NCBI GenBank assembly: GCA_000432775.1
Contig: HF990346.1
Coordinates: 1 to 41,766 of the forward strand
Length of the DNA: 41,766 nt
Direction: 5' to 3'
DNA from: Alistipes sp. CAG:831
GTDB taxonomy: Bacteria; Bacteroidota; Bacteroidia; Bacteroidales; UBA932
In this document: positions 7,954 to 16,092 of the stretch, piece after piece
Layout: the number at the start of each line of letters is the position of its first letter
How positions within the stretch are numbered: the first letter of the stretch is position 1
Notes under the pieces: generated by a model
Seen by the model: only the letters and a program-made list of their open reading frames with translations
Told to the model about the DNA's origin: nothing
Database searches by the model: none
Translations under genes and position numbers: made by a program

Positions 7954-9549
7954 TCAGTCGCAGAGCACCTCGAAAGTATAGGTCTGCCCCGGTTCAAAGG
8001 CAGGGTCATAGAGCAGCAGGAAATTCTCATCCACGACAATATCGCGGGTCTCGCCCTCGGGCAGACGGGGATGGTCCAGACGTTGGGGGAAGAAACAGCT
8101 GAACGGCAGGTCGAGGACATGCTCCTCCTTGAAGCCGTCGCCCTGCATCCGGCGCAGGCTGAAACCGGGAGAGGTCTCCACAGTAATCACACACTTGCGG
8201 GAGGCTCCGGTAGCGGATGCCTCGGCACGGCTCAGACGCCGGTAATCATATTTGACGGTAAAATCAGTTTCTCCGGGCACTTCCTGCATACGGACATTCC
8301 ACTTGGGGTCTCCGTAGTAGGCCAGCACGTCGCGGTCATGCCAGAAGCCGAGCCAGAAAAACGCATCTTCCTCCGAAAGCCCGCGTTCTCCCGCCAGACG
8401 CTCCAGTACAGGGGTCAGAGCCCTGAAATAATTGGTATCATAGTCGAACGGCAGCACAGTCAGCGAATCGCTCCACCCGGCCATCTGGGCCATCATGTCC
8501 TGCTGGTTCATGTAGAAGGCCTCGGGGACGGAATAGCGTCCTGGATTTGTGATAAGATACTTGAGTCCTCCCCAGCCGTTGCGGCCGTACCAGGTGGTCA
8601 CGACATAGCCCACAAAGGTTGCGGCCTTCTGGCTGTCCATCCATGCGGCCGCCATGCTGTTCCGGGTGTTGTTCATATTTCCTATCAGACAGTTGCCTAT
8701 GGGAAGATATACCATCCGGCTGTCGCGGTCCTCCACGAAACGCTGCTCGCCGGGATAGTCGACGTACAGGCGTCCGTCGCGGCAGCGGAGATTACCCACC
8801 GAGCCCGGCATCTCCAGATTGTTCTCGGTCGCATGGGAAGCTGTCACCACCAAGTCCGGCTCATAGCCCTCATAATATTCCAGAAACTGCCGCAGCACAT
8901 CGGGAACATCCTTCCCGAAGCGGCGCTCCACGAACTTCCGTATCCGCTCATTCGCCCCGGCCATATCCGTCCTGTACTCTATTTCACTATAGGTAAGGGA
9001 GTCCTCGCCGGGCTTCTTCTCCCCGCACATACCGACCTGATGGTCATCCACGAAGGCGTATGCATCGAACCATTTGGCCGCCTCCAGTTCCTTGATGGTC
9101 GCCACTCCGGTACGGAGCACCATCGGCTCCTGCGAGTCATCCACCATCCTCATGGCTCCGGCCGCATCATAACCGGTGATTATACCCCAGAGAAAATCCG
9201 CGTAGGGGTCGTCATCCATCCTGCGGCTCATCTGATTGAGGGCAATGACATAGTCCCGTCCGATGTTCTCCGGCACATCCACCACTGCCACATATCTTGG
9301 ATTCAGAGCCTTCAACTGTGCCTCCAGTTCCGTCGGAGTGCCGTCAAAGCGCAGGACCTCAGCCCCGTGACGCGCCTGAAGAGACGCCACCACACCTTCC
9401 CATCCCGCAGAATCCTCAGCGAAGACAGACGGAGCAAGCACCGCATACGGCTCAGATCCGACATTTACAGAAGAGCTGCAGCCGGCACTGACAGCCGCAG
9501 CGGCAAGGGCGCAAAGAGCGACCCCTAAAGAAACAGATATTTTCCTCAT
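7954..9549 (-). CDS. Large lipoprotein with possible clan-CD (gingipain/caspase-like) fold
   Basis: 531 residues from the ATG at 9549; further upstream codons are open but lack a promoter. The chosen start gives a lipoprotein signal with lipobox VSAGC and Cys24. I do not recognise a named family with certainty. The order of landmarks recalls C25-type cysteine peptidases: a parallel strand RYVAVVDVPENIG, then DLVVTASHATE with His239, then YLPIGNCLIGNMNN with Cys287, then ATFVGYVVTTWYGRNGWG. The His-loop-Cys spacing of about 48 residues fits a caspase-like dyad. The C-terminal 130 residues look like a beta domain. It may be a surface protease or an inactive relative. It is a single gene with its own promoter, divergent from DUF3737. 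Confidence 0.6.
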   Translation of the reverse strand: MRKISVSLGVALCALAAAAVSAGCSSSVNVGSEPYAVLAPSVFAEDSAGWEGVVASLQARHGAEVLRFDGTPTELEAQLKALNPRYVAVVDVPENIGRDYVIALNQMSRRMDDDPYADFLWGIITGYDAAGAMRMVDDSQEPMVLRTGVATIKELEAAKWFDAYAFVDDHQVGMCGEKKPGEDSLTYSEIEYRTDMAGANERIRKFVERRFGKDVPDVLRQFLEYYEGYEPDLVVTASHATENNLEMPGSVGNLRCRDGRLYVDYPGEQRFVEDRDSRMVYLPIGNCLIGNMNNTRNSMAAAWMDSQKAATFVGYVVTTWYGRNGWGGLKYLITNPGRYSVPEAFYMNQQDMMAQMAGWSDSLTVLPFDYDTNYFRALTPVLERLAGERGLSEEDAFFWLGFWHDRDVLAYYGDPKWNVRMQEVPGETDFTVKYDYRRLSRAEASATGASRKCVITVETSPGFSLRRMQGDGFKEEHVLDLPFSCFFPQRLDHPRLPEGETRDIVVDENFLLLYDPAFEPGQTYTFEVLCD

Positions 9550-9576
9550 TGTATTCAGATATTGTAAAAACAATAA

Positions 9577-9584
9577 CAAATATA
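9577..9584 (-). promoter_or_regulatory. -7 box (TATATTTG) of the lipoprotein gene
   Basis: Minus-strand TATATTTG is a perfect TAnnTTTG match 27 nt upstream of the ATG at 9549, with a TTG about 20 nt further upstream. This supports the 9549 start over longer readings. Confidence 0.65.
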
Positions 9585-9668
9585 TGAATCTGTTTTTGAA
9601 AAACCAATAATCTGTAAATCGGGTAAAACCCTCCACAATCCGTATACAGCGGGAAATATACAAGGCAG

Positions 9669-9676
9669 TATTTTTG
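9669..9676 (+). promoter_or_regulatory. -7 box (TATTTTTG) of the DUF3737-MalY operon
   Basis: TATTTTTG matches TAnnTTTG. Transcription would begin at about 9682, which rules out the GTG at 9681 as a start and selects the ATG at 9708. Confidence 0.6.
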
Positions 9677-9707
9677 CAGCGTGAATCAGAATAAAAACAA
9701 TAAGGAT

Positions 9708-10556
9708 ATGGAACTCATACAGAATAAGGAATTCGGAGGGGAACGTCCCCTGTTCGCCTCACATGACCTGCACCTGGACAATGTCATCATCCGCGAAGGC
9801 GAGTCCGGAATCAAGGAGTGCAGCAACATCATCGCCACCAACTGCCGCTTCGAGGGCAACTACCCGTTCTGGCACGTCCACGGCTTCACCATAGAGGACT
9901 GCTATTTCGCAGTGGGAGGCCGCTCCGCCCTGTGGTACTGCGACGGGCTGAAGATGCGCCGCACCGTCATAGACGCGCCCAAGATGTTCAGGGAGATGCA
10001 CGGCATCGAGATAGAGGACGTGGAAATCAACGACGCCGACGAGACCTTCTGGAAATGCAGTGCCATCCGTGTCCGCAACCTCAGGCTGCACGGCGGCACC
10101 TATCCGTTCATGCTCAGCAGCAACATCTACGTGGACGGGCTTGAGAGCGACAGCAAGTACGTCTTCCAGTACGTCAGGAACGCAGAGATACATAATGCGA
10201 AGATAACCACCAAGGACGCATTCTGGGAAGTGGAGAACGTCACCATCTATGACTCCGAACTCCACGGCGAATATCTCGGATGGCACTCCCGTAACCTCCG
10301 CCTGGTCAACTGCCACATCTCCGGAGAGCAGCCCCTGTGCTACGCCCATGACCTCGTACTCGAGAACTGCACCTTCGATCCTGCCTGCGACCGCGCCTTC
10401 GAATACTCTACCCTCAAGGCAGACATCCGGGGAAGCATCACCAACATCAAGAACCCCATGTCGGGCCGCATCACAGCCGACGCCATAGGCTCCGTTACCA
10501 TCGATGAGAACATCAAGGCCCCTGCAGACTGCCTGATAGAGGTCAGGGGGAAATAA
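9708..10556 (+). CDS. DUF3737 family right-handed beta-helix protein
   Basis: 282 residues from ATG 9708, chosen because the promoter lies at 9669-9676. The protein is built from short repeats of about 20 residues (SNIIATNCRFEGNYPFWHVH, FTIEDCYFAVGGRSALWYCD, NVTIYDSELHGEYLGWHS), the rung pattern of a pectate-lyase-like beta-helix. No signal peptide is seen, so it is likely cytoplasmic. DUF3737 proteins have no known activity, but they often lie next to PatB/MalY aminotransferases as here (14 bp gap), which suggests a linked role. Confidence 0.85.
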   Translation: MELIQNKEFGGERPLFASHDLHLDNVIIREGESGIKECSNIIATNCRFEGNYPFWHVHGFTIEDCYFAVGGRSALWYCDGLKMRRTVIDAPKMFREMHGIEIEDVEINDADETFWKCSAIRVRNLRLHGGTYPFMLSSNIYVDGLESDSKYVFQYVRNAEIHNAKITTKDAFWEVENVTIYDSELHGEYLGWHSRNLRLVNCHISGEQPLCYAHDLVLENCTFDPACDRAFEYSTLKADIRGSITNIKNPMSGRITADAIGSVTIDENIKAPADCLIEVRGK

Positions 10557-10570
10557 AACTTAGAATAGGG

Positions 10571-11746
10571 ATGAAGTACAATTTCGACGAGATTATTCCC
10601 CGCCGCGGCACCTGTTCCTACAAATGGGACAGCGACCCGCGTCCCGGCACCCTGCCGATGTGGGTGGCCGACATGGACTTCCGCACCGCTCCTGCCATAC
10701 TCAAGGTTCTGCGTGACAGGGTGGAGCACGGCATATTCGGATACACACGCGTACCTGACGAATTCTACCGGGCCGTGATCAGGTGGTTCCACCGGAGGCA
10801 CGGCTGGAAGATAGAACGGGACTGGATGCTCTACACCTCGGGAGTTGTCCCCGCAGTCTCGGCCGTCATCAAGGCCCTTACCCGGCCAGGTGACAAGGTA
10901 TTGGTACAGACTCCGGTGTACAACTGCTTCTTCTCCTCGATACGCAACAACGGATGCGGGATCATCTCCTCTCCGCTCATCTACGGAGACCGCACCTACC
11001 GTATCGATTTCGACGACTTGGAACTCAAGGCCTCCGACCCCGCCGTGAAGGTGATGCTGCTGTGCAACCCCCACAACCCCGCCGGCCGTGTATGGACGAG
11101 GGAAGAACTCACCCGCATAGGAGACATATGCCTCCGGCACGGCCTGACCGTCATCTCCGACGAGATACACTGCGAGCTGGTCTATCCCGGACACAAGTAC
11201 ATCCCGTTCGCCTCTGTCAGCCAGGACTTCCTGGAGCACTCGGTCACCTGCATCTCCCCCACCAAGTCCTTCAACATCGCCGGCCTCCAGATAGCCGCCA
11301 TAGTCTGCCACAGTCCGGAACTGAGGGCACGCATAGACAAAGCCATCAACATCAACGAGGTATGTGACGTCAACCCGTTCGGAGTCATCGCCACCATCGC
11401 CGCCTACAACGAAAGCGAGGACTGGCTCCTCCAGCTCATAGACTACCTAAAGGGCAACTATGAATACATGCAGTCCTACTGCTCCAAGCACCTTCCGGAG
11501 CTCCCGCTCACACGGCTGGAAGGTACGTATCTGGTCTGGATGGACTGCAGCAGACTCCCTCTGCGGTCCGAAGTCCTGGAGGAAAAGCTCCTGAACGACA
11601 CCGGCCTGTGGCTCAATGCCGGAGAGATGTACGGTCCTGAAGGCAAAGACTTCCTCCGCTGGAACATAGCCTGCCCCCGCGCCCTCCTCGCAGAAGGACT
11701 CGAGCGTTTCCGCGGCTATGTCTCGGCAGCCTGGCCCGGCAAATAA
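10571..11746 (+). CDS. MalY/PatB-type PLP-dependent aminotransferase / cystathionine beta-lyase
   Basis: 391 residues, the normal length for class I/II fold-type I PLP enzymes. Family signature LPMWVADMDF near residue 30, GYTRVPDEFY, the cofactor loop TSGVVPAVSAVIKA, CNPHNPAGRVWT, ISDEIHCELVYPGHK, and the Schiff-base Lys232 in SPTKSFNIAG. MalY/PatB enzymes cleave C-S bonds in cystathionine or cysteine conjugates, releasing thiol, ammonia and pyruvate, and some act as aminotransferases. It is co-transcribed with DUF3737 upstream. Substrate is not determined by the sequence. Confidence 0.9.
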   Translation: MKYNFDEIIPRRGTCSYKWDSDPRPGTLPMWVADMDFRTAPAILKVLRDRVEHGIFGYTRVPDEFYRAVIRWFHRRHGWKIERDWMLYTSGVVPAVSAVIKALTRPGDKVLVQTPVYNCFFSSIRNNGCGIISSPLIYGDRTYRIDFDDLELKASDPAVKVMLLCNPHNPAGRVWTREELTRIGDICLRHGLTVISDEIHCELVYPGHKYIPFASVSQDFLEHSVTCISPTKSFNIAGLQIAAIVCHSPELRARIDKAININEVCDVNPFGVIATIAAYNESEDWLLQLIDYLKGNYEYMQSYCSKHLPELPLTRLEGTYLVWMDCSRLPLRSEVLEEKLLNDTGLWLNAGEMYGPEGKDFLRWNIACPRALLAEGLERFRGYVSAAWPGK

Positions 11747-11754
11747 ATTTTCAT

Positions 11755-11762
11755 TACCTTTG
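11755..11762 (+). promoter_or_regulatory. -7 box (TACCTTTG) of the AlbA/Schlafen-type gene
   Basis: TACCTTTG matches TAnnTTTG and begins 9 bp after the MalY stop codon. The start codon at 11788 is 25 nt downstream, so the next gene has its own promoter. Confidence 0.6.
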
Positions 11763-11787
11763 TGTCTGACAAAATCACAAAGGACTT

Positions 11788-13305
11788 ATGGCATTACCCA
11801 TCAACATAGAAGACCTCCTGAGAAAGCAAAAGATAGAGAGCAGCAGAATCGAGTTCAAAAAAGGATGGAATCCGGACAGTATATACCACAGCATCTGCGC
11901 TTTCGCCAATGACTTTGACAACATCGGCGGAGGCTACATAATCGTAGGTGTCGAAGAACATAACGGTATTGCCAGACGTCCTGTCAAAGGAATACCTGCA
12001 ACTGACTTGGATGATATTCTGAAAGACATGGTGGGATACAATAACAAAATCTATCCCTACTACATGCCCAGGACATCCGTTGAAGAAGTGGACGGACAGT
12101 TGATTCTCGTCATCTGGGTCCCGGCCGGCGTCAACAGACCATACGATGTAAGAGTGAGTGTCACAAGTAAAAACAATCCTAAAAATGCGTGGTACATACG
12201 TTCAGGCTCCAGCAGTATAGAAGCAAAAGGAGAAATTCTGGATGAACTGAGGGAAATGGCAAACAGGACACCGTTTGACGACCGGGGGAACCCGGATATA
12301 AGCATAAATGACATATCACCACTGTTGGTCTTCGAACATCTTAAAAAGATAGAAAGCAGACTCGTAAAAGACTTCAACAGTATGCCGCTGAGCGATGTTC
12401 TGGAACAGATGGATCTTTACACGGGGCCCAGCGAAAGGCGCATGCTCAAAAATGTGTCAGCCATGATGTTCTGTGAGAATCCAGACAAGTTTTTCCCGTA
12501 TACTCAAGTAGATATCGTCATCTTCCCGAAAGGTCTGGAGCAGGATCCTAACAATATGATTGAGGTTCCTAAAATTTCAGGGCCAGTTCCATACATGATA
12601 CGAGCGACACTCGACTACCTAAGAACCAACGTCATAAAAGAACGTATAATCAAACCAAAAGATCAGGCAGAATCAATCAGGTTCTTCAACTACCCATATC
12701 AAGCCCTTGAGGAAGGTGTTGTAAACGCATTGTACCACAGAGACTATCAAGAGAGAGAGCCTGTGGAAATCAGAGTAGAGCCAGAGGGCATATCCATACT
12801 CAGCTACGCCGGACCGGACAGGTCCATCAGTATGGAGACCATACAGAAAGCCAGAAAACTCAAGGCACGCCGATACCGCAACCGCCGTCTGGGAGATTTT
12901 CTAAAGGAACTCGACTTATCGGAAGGACGTGCAACGGGGATACCGACTATTCAAGATGAACTGCATAAAAATGGTTCACAACCGGCCCGTATTGAGACAG
13001 ATGACGAGCGTTCGTACTTCTTACTGGAAATACCTTGTAGAGAAGGATTTGACTTAGGAAACACTTTTAGTGACCTAAAAAGTGACCTAAAAAGTGACCT
13101 AAAAAATAAATCGGACAGAAGACGCGACATTTCCGAACTGATACTGAAACTCATATCAGATAACCCCGACATAACTATCCCCATGCTCATCGAGCAGGTG
13201 GGACTGTCGGGAACAACCATAAAGAAATGTCTTAAACAACTTAAAGACGAAAACCGTATAGAACGTATCGGTCCGCGGAACGGTGGAAAATGGATGATAG
13301 TCTGA
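11788..13305 (+). CDS. AlbA_2/Schlafen-type ATP-binding transcriptional regulator
   Basis: 505 residues. N-terminal AlbA_2 (Schlafen-like, DNA-binding) domain about 15-130 (SRIEFKKGWNPDSIYHSICA, GGGYIIVGVEEH). Then a divergent GHKL-type ATP-binding domain about 290-400 (FNYPYQALEEGVVNALYHRD, NRRLGDFLKELDLSEGRATG). A flexible linker carries three exact copies of SDLK. The C-terminal winged helix is about 445-505. Members are usually annotated as ATP-binding or putative transcriptional regulators; some relatives sit in defence loci. Codon use is more AT-rich than in the neighbouring MalY gene. It converges with the methyltransferase gene, with a single base between the stops. Confidence 0.85.
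   Translation: MALPINIEDLLRKQKIESSRIEFKKGWNPDSIYHSICAFANDFDNIGGGYIIVGVEEHNGIARRPVKGIPATDLDDILKDMVGYNNKIYPYYMPRTSVEEVDGQLILVIWVPAGVNRPYDVRVSVTSKNNPKNAWYIRSGSSSIEAKGEILDELREMANRTPFDDRGNPDISINDISPLLVFEHLKKIESRLVKDFNSMPLSDVLEQMDLYTGPSERRMLKNVSAMMFCENPDKFFPYTQVDIVIFPKGLEQDPNNMIEVPKISGPVPYMIRATLDYLRTNVIKERIIKPKDQAESIRFFNYPYQALEEGVVNALYHRDYQEREPVEIRVEPEGISILSYAGPDRSISMETIQKARKLKARRYRNRRLGDFLKELDLSEGRATGIPTIQDELHKNGSQPARIETDDERSYFLLEIPCREGFDLGNTFSDLKSDLKSDLKNKSDRRRDISELILKLISDNPDITIPMLIEQVGLSGTTIKKCLKQLKDENRIERIGPRNGGKWMIV
13069..13104 (+). repeat. Three exact in-frame 12-bp repeats (AGTGACCTAAAA)
   Basis: Three perfect tandem copies of AGTGACCTAAAA encode the SDLK linker repeat of the AlbA-type protein. 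The period is a multiple of three, so slippage would change linker length without breaking the frame, unlike the 10-bp repeats in the related fragment at 1157-1197. Confidence 0.9.
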
Positions 13306-13306
13306 A

Positions 13307-14071
13307 TTACTTCAGCAAGTAGAAACAGGAAGTAGTGTAGAAATTCCGCAGCCAGGGGATGCTGCCGGGAATGCTTGGGAGACGGCGGGGGCGCAGACCG
13401 AACTTGGCCTCGTAGTGAGGGTTGACCAGCCATAGACGGCGGTCGATCTTCTGCATTCCGGAGTGCCGCACCAGACGCTCGAAAAGTTCAATTGGAGTGG
13501 CCGTCCGCTTGATTTCCAGAAACTCGGCGATGGCCTCCGGACTCTCCCCTCCACGCTCTAAAATCCGGCGGTACAGTCCGGAAGGCAGCAGGTGGAAGTA
13601 CGGCAGACGGGCCAGCCGGCGGTTGGAGCACATCTGCTGATGGCCGCCGAAAGGCATCTGCCAGGCAGGGAATGCGAAGAACGCTATGCCGCCGGGACGA
13701 AGATACGCCCTCGTCCTGCGCATAAACTCCTCCTTGTCGGAGATGTGCTCAATGACATCGTGACAAAGAATCAGATCGAATTGTCCTTCCAGCTCCTTCA
13801 CTGCAAAGATGTCAGAGGCCAGGAAACATCCCTGCGCACCCTCTTCGGCGAAAAACCGCTCAGCGGCCCGGATTTTATCTTCAGACAGATCAACCCCCAG
13901 GACAGAACAGCCGTCCTGCGCAAAGGGAAGCAGATTGCCACCCTCCCCGCAGCCTATCTCCAGCACATTGACCCCTTCGCCTATCTTCATATACTCAGAA
14001 AGATAGGGGATGTAGTACTTCCGGCTGGTAACGGCCAACTGGTTGAAATACTGTCGTCTGTCCCTTGCCAT
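13307..14071 (-). CDS. Class I SAM-dependent methyltransferase
   Basis: 254 residues. Rossmann-type methyltransferase core: motif I VLEIGCGEGGNLLPF (about 35-50), acidic loop VLGVDLSEDKI, motif II DLILCHDVIEHISDKE, motif III LRPGGIAFFAFP. The C-terminal part (about 150-254) has no clear named domain but is rich in aromatic and Arg residues, as in methyltransferases acting on lipids or glycans. The substrate is unknown. It lies 11 bp after the nitroreductase gene on the same strand, so they likely form an operon. Confidence 0.85.
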   Translation of the reverse strand: MARDRRQYFNQLAVTSRKYYIPYLSEYMKIGEGVNVLEIGCGEGGNLLPFAQDGCSVLGVDLSEDKIRAAERFFAEEGAQGCFLASDIFAVKELEGQFDLILCHDVIEHISDKEEFMRRTRAYLRPGGIAFFAFPAWQMPFGGHQQMCSNRRLARLPYFHLLPSGLYRRILERGGESPEAIAEFLEIKRTATPIELFERLVRHSGMQKIDRRLWLVNPHYEAKFGLRPRRLPSIPGSIPWLRNFYTTSCFYLLK

Positions 14072-14082
14072 GACCCGGGATG

Positions 14083-14613
14083 CTACACGAAACGGACGTA
14101 ATCGGCCTTTCTCGGAGCAGCTACAGGCTCCTTATTGTCGAGAGAGTAACCGAGAACGCAGTGGCCTATGCCCTCGTAGTCCCCCTCAATACCCCATTGC
14201 TTCAGAAGCTCCTGCCCCTCAGGGGAGCTGAAAACCTCCTTGGCACGGTGAATCCAACAGCTGCCCAGACCCAAGGCGTGGGCCGCATTCAGCAGATTCC
14301 CCATCACCAGAGCACCGTCATAAAGATACGTAGGGCGGCTGCGGTCAGCCAGCACAACCAGTACCACGGGAGCTCCGTAGAACGGATCGGATGCCGAGCC
14401 CAGAACATCGGCATTCATCTTAGAGAGCCTGTCGCGGACAGCACGGTCCATCACCGCCACTATCACGGGTGACTGCTTGCCCATACCCGTAGGCGCATAG
14501 GTTCCTGCCTCGGCCACCCTGGCCACCAATTCCTTCGACGGCACCTTCTCTGGCTCGAAAGCCCTCACACTCCGCCTGGTTTTCAGGCACTCAAGTACTT
14601 CATTCTTTTTCAT
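14083..14613 (-). CDS. Nitroreductase family protein (FMN-dependent)
   Basis: 176 residues from the ATG at 14613. The open frame extends 11 codons further, but the promoter box at 14636 lies inside that extension. Conserved FMN-binding start TRRSVRAFEPEKV, APTGMGKQSPVIVAV, a small-residue helix GALVMGNLLNAAHALGLGSCWIHRA, and the C-terminal VLGYSLDNKEPVAAPRK. These enzymes reduce nitro, quinone or flavin substrates with NAD(P)H and act as dimers in the cytoplasm. It is the first gene of a two-gene operon with the methyltransferase. Confidence 0.88.
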   Translation of the reverse strand: MKKNEVLECLKTRRSVRAFEPEKVPSKELVARVAEAGTYAPTGMGKQSPVIVAVMDRAVRDRLSKMNADVLGSASDPFYGAPVVLVVLADRSRPTYLYDGALVMGNLLNAAHALGLGSCWIHRAKEVFSSPEGQELLKQWGIEGDYEGIGHCVLGYSLDNKEPVAAPRKADYVRFV

Positions 14614-14635
14614 ATCGCTAATCTTTATCCGGCTG

Positions 14636-14643
14636 CAAATATA
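14636..14643 (-). promoter_or_regulatory. -7 box (TATATTTG) of the nitroreductase operon
   Basis: Minus-strand TATATTTG is a perfect TAnnTTTG match 22 nt upstream of the ATG at 14613. The transcription start would fall about 15-17 nt before the ATG. Confidence 0.6.
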
Positions 14644-14721
14644 CATGTTTTATGACACAACATCCAATAAAATGGATATCCGTAAATGCACCTCAAGGAC
14701 GCATCGCACCGATGACATGGA

Positions 14722-16080
14722 CTATAGGGTGAGGACAAATGTAGTGAGGGATGCGTCGGTGGTGTCGAGGCGGATGGAGCCGGCGTGGGCACGCATGATC
14801 TGGCGGGAGAGGGCCAGGCCTACACCGGTACCCTCGGCACGGGTGGTGAAGAACGGGTCGAAGATGTGGTCGGCGTTCTCGGGGGGGATGGGGTCGCCGT
14901 TGTTGGAGATGTGGATCTCGGTGTTGTCGGAGGCGTTGACGAAGGCGGTGATGCGGATCAGGGGCACGTCGTCAGGAATGGAGACGGCAGATGCATCTCC
15001 GGCAGCAGAACCCCCGCCATCCCCGAACCGGTCGCGGATGGCATTGAGCGCATTTTTCAAAATGTTCGCGATGACCTGACGCATCAGCTGCTCGTCGGCG
15101 AAAAGCACCATATCCTCATCCTCCAGGACAATCTCGACATGTCCGCCGAGCTCCTTGAGCTTGGGCAGCAGCGGCGAGAGCACGTAGTCCAGCATCGTCC
15201 GGAACCGAAAGGGATGGATCTGCGGCACCGGTACCCGCGAGAGTGCCCGGTAGCCGTTGACGAAGCCTAACAGGCCGCGGGCCGACTCCCCGATGACCTG
15301 GATACCCTCGCGGACATTGCGGTCGTCCGTCATTCCCAGCAAGGTATCGCTGAGCGAGACGATGGGGGTGATGGTATTGAGCACCTCGTGCGATATGATA
15401 CGGGTCATCTTCTGCCACTGGACGCTCTCGGACTGCTCGGCCTCCGAACGGCTCTCGGCCTTCTCCTCGAAGATGAATATCCGCACCGGGGTCTGCCCGT
15501 CCATTACCGTCCTGCGCTCTATGCAGAAATTGTATATCCTCATCTCGGAGCCTATGGGAATCTCCAGCACACCGCCTTCCTCTATGGCCTCTATCCTGGC
15601 CACTATGCCCGGCATCAGGGTATCCAGGTCAGACAGGCTGTGCAGTCCCTGCCGTCCTAAGACAGAGGCAAGGGCCTTGTTGTAGCAGCGCACCTCCCCT
15701 TTCGGACCGACTCCGAGCAGACCGGTGCGCGAGAGATTCTCCACCGCACGGTGAAACGCCTCGCTGTCATCCCTGAGCCGCCGCTGGCCGGACACAAAAT
15801 CCCGCACCCGGTTGAGCAGGATGTTGAATACCCGGTCCTGGAGAAAGGTGGAGTTCTCGGCAAAATGAAAGGCCAGGTCCCCGTTCTCGAAAGCACTCAG
15901 CAGGTAGTTGAGCTTGCGGACATTGCTCCCGTAGATGGAGAGGATGCGGTACACCAGCAGCAGCGTCACGGCCCCGGCCACCCCCGCCGGCCAGTACCAT
16001 CCGGACAGCAGGCACCAGACCCCGGCCCCGACAGCCAGTATCAGACAGGCAACCGAAAATATGAGCGAGCGGAATCCCAT
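14722..16080 (-). CDS. Membrane sensor histidine kinase (NtrB-like, partner of the adjacent regulator)
   Basis: 452 residues. Two membrane helices at about 5-25 and 30-48 with almost no periplasmic loop, then a linker, a PAS-like domain (about 105-205), and an H-box RIISHEVLNTITP with His231. This is followed by N-box ANILKNALNAI, G1/G2 boxes with FFTTRAEGTGVGLALSRQI, and an unusual Gly/Ala/Ser-rich insert (FGDGGGSAAGDAS). The lack of a periplasmic domain suggests it senses a membrane or cytoplasmic cue. It follows the response-regulator gene by 12 bp in the same operon. It presumably phosphorylates that regulator, which in turn drives the exporter operon next door. Confidence 0.9.
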   Translation of the reverse strand: MGFRSLIFSVACLILAVGAGVWCLLSGWYWPAGVAGAVTLLLVYRILSIYGSNVRKLNYLLSAFENGDLAFHFAENSTFLQDRVFNILLNRVRDFVSGQRRLRDDSEAFHRAVENLSRTGLLGVGPKGEVRCYNKALASVLGRQGLHSLSDLDTLMPGIVARIEAIEEGGVLEIPIGSEMRIYNFCIERRTVMDGQTPVRIFIFEEKAESRSEAEQSESVQWQKMTRIISHEVLNTITPIVSLSDTLLGMTDDRNVREGIQVIGESARGLLGFVNGYRALSRVPVPQIHPFRFRTMLDYVLSPLLPKLKELGGHVEIVLEDEDMVLFADEQLMRQVIANILKNALNAIRDRFGDGGGSAAGDASAVSIPDDVPLIRITAFVNASDNTEIHISNNGDPIPPENADHIFDPFFTTRAEGTGVGLALSRQIMRAHAGSIRLDTTDASLTTFVLTL

Positions 16081-16092
16081 GCCTTGCCGTTT

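Noticed and set aside
8071..9528. Long plus-strand frame opposite the lipoprotein gene (and similar long antisense frames at 2835-3704, 10340-11311 and 18006-19142)
   Set aside because: They mirror GC-rich codon bias of the real genes on the other strand, lack promoters and have low-complexity Val/Gly/Ala- or His/Arg-rich translations.
9681..9707. GTG start for DUF3737
   Set aside because: The -7 box at 9669-9676 puts the transcript start at about this GTG; the ATG at 9708 fits better.
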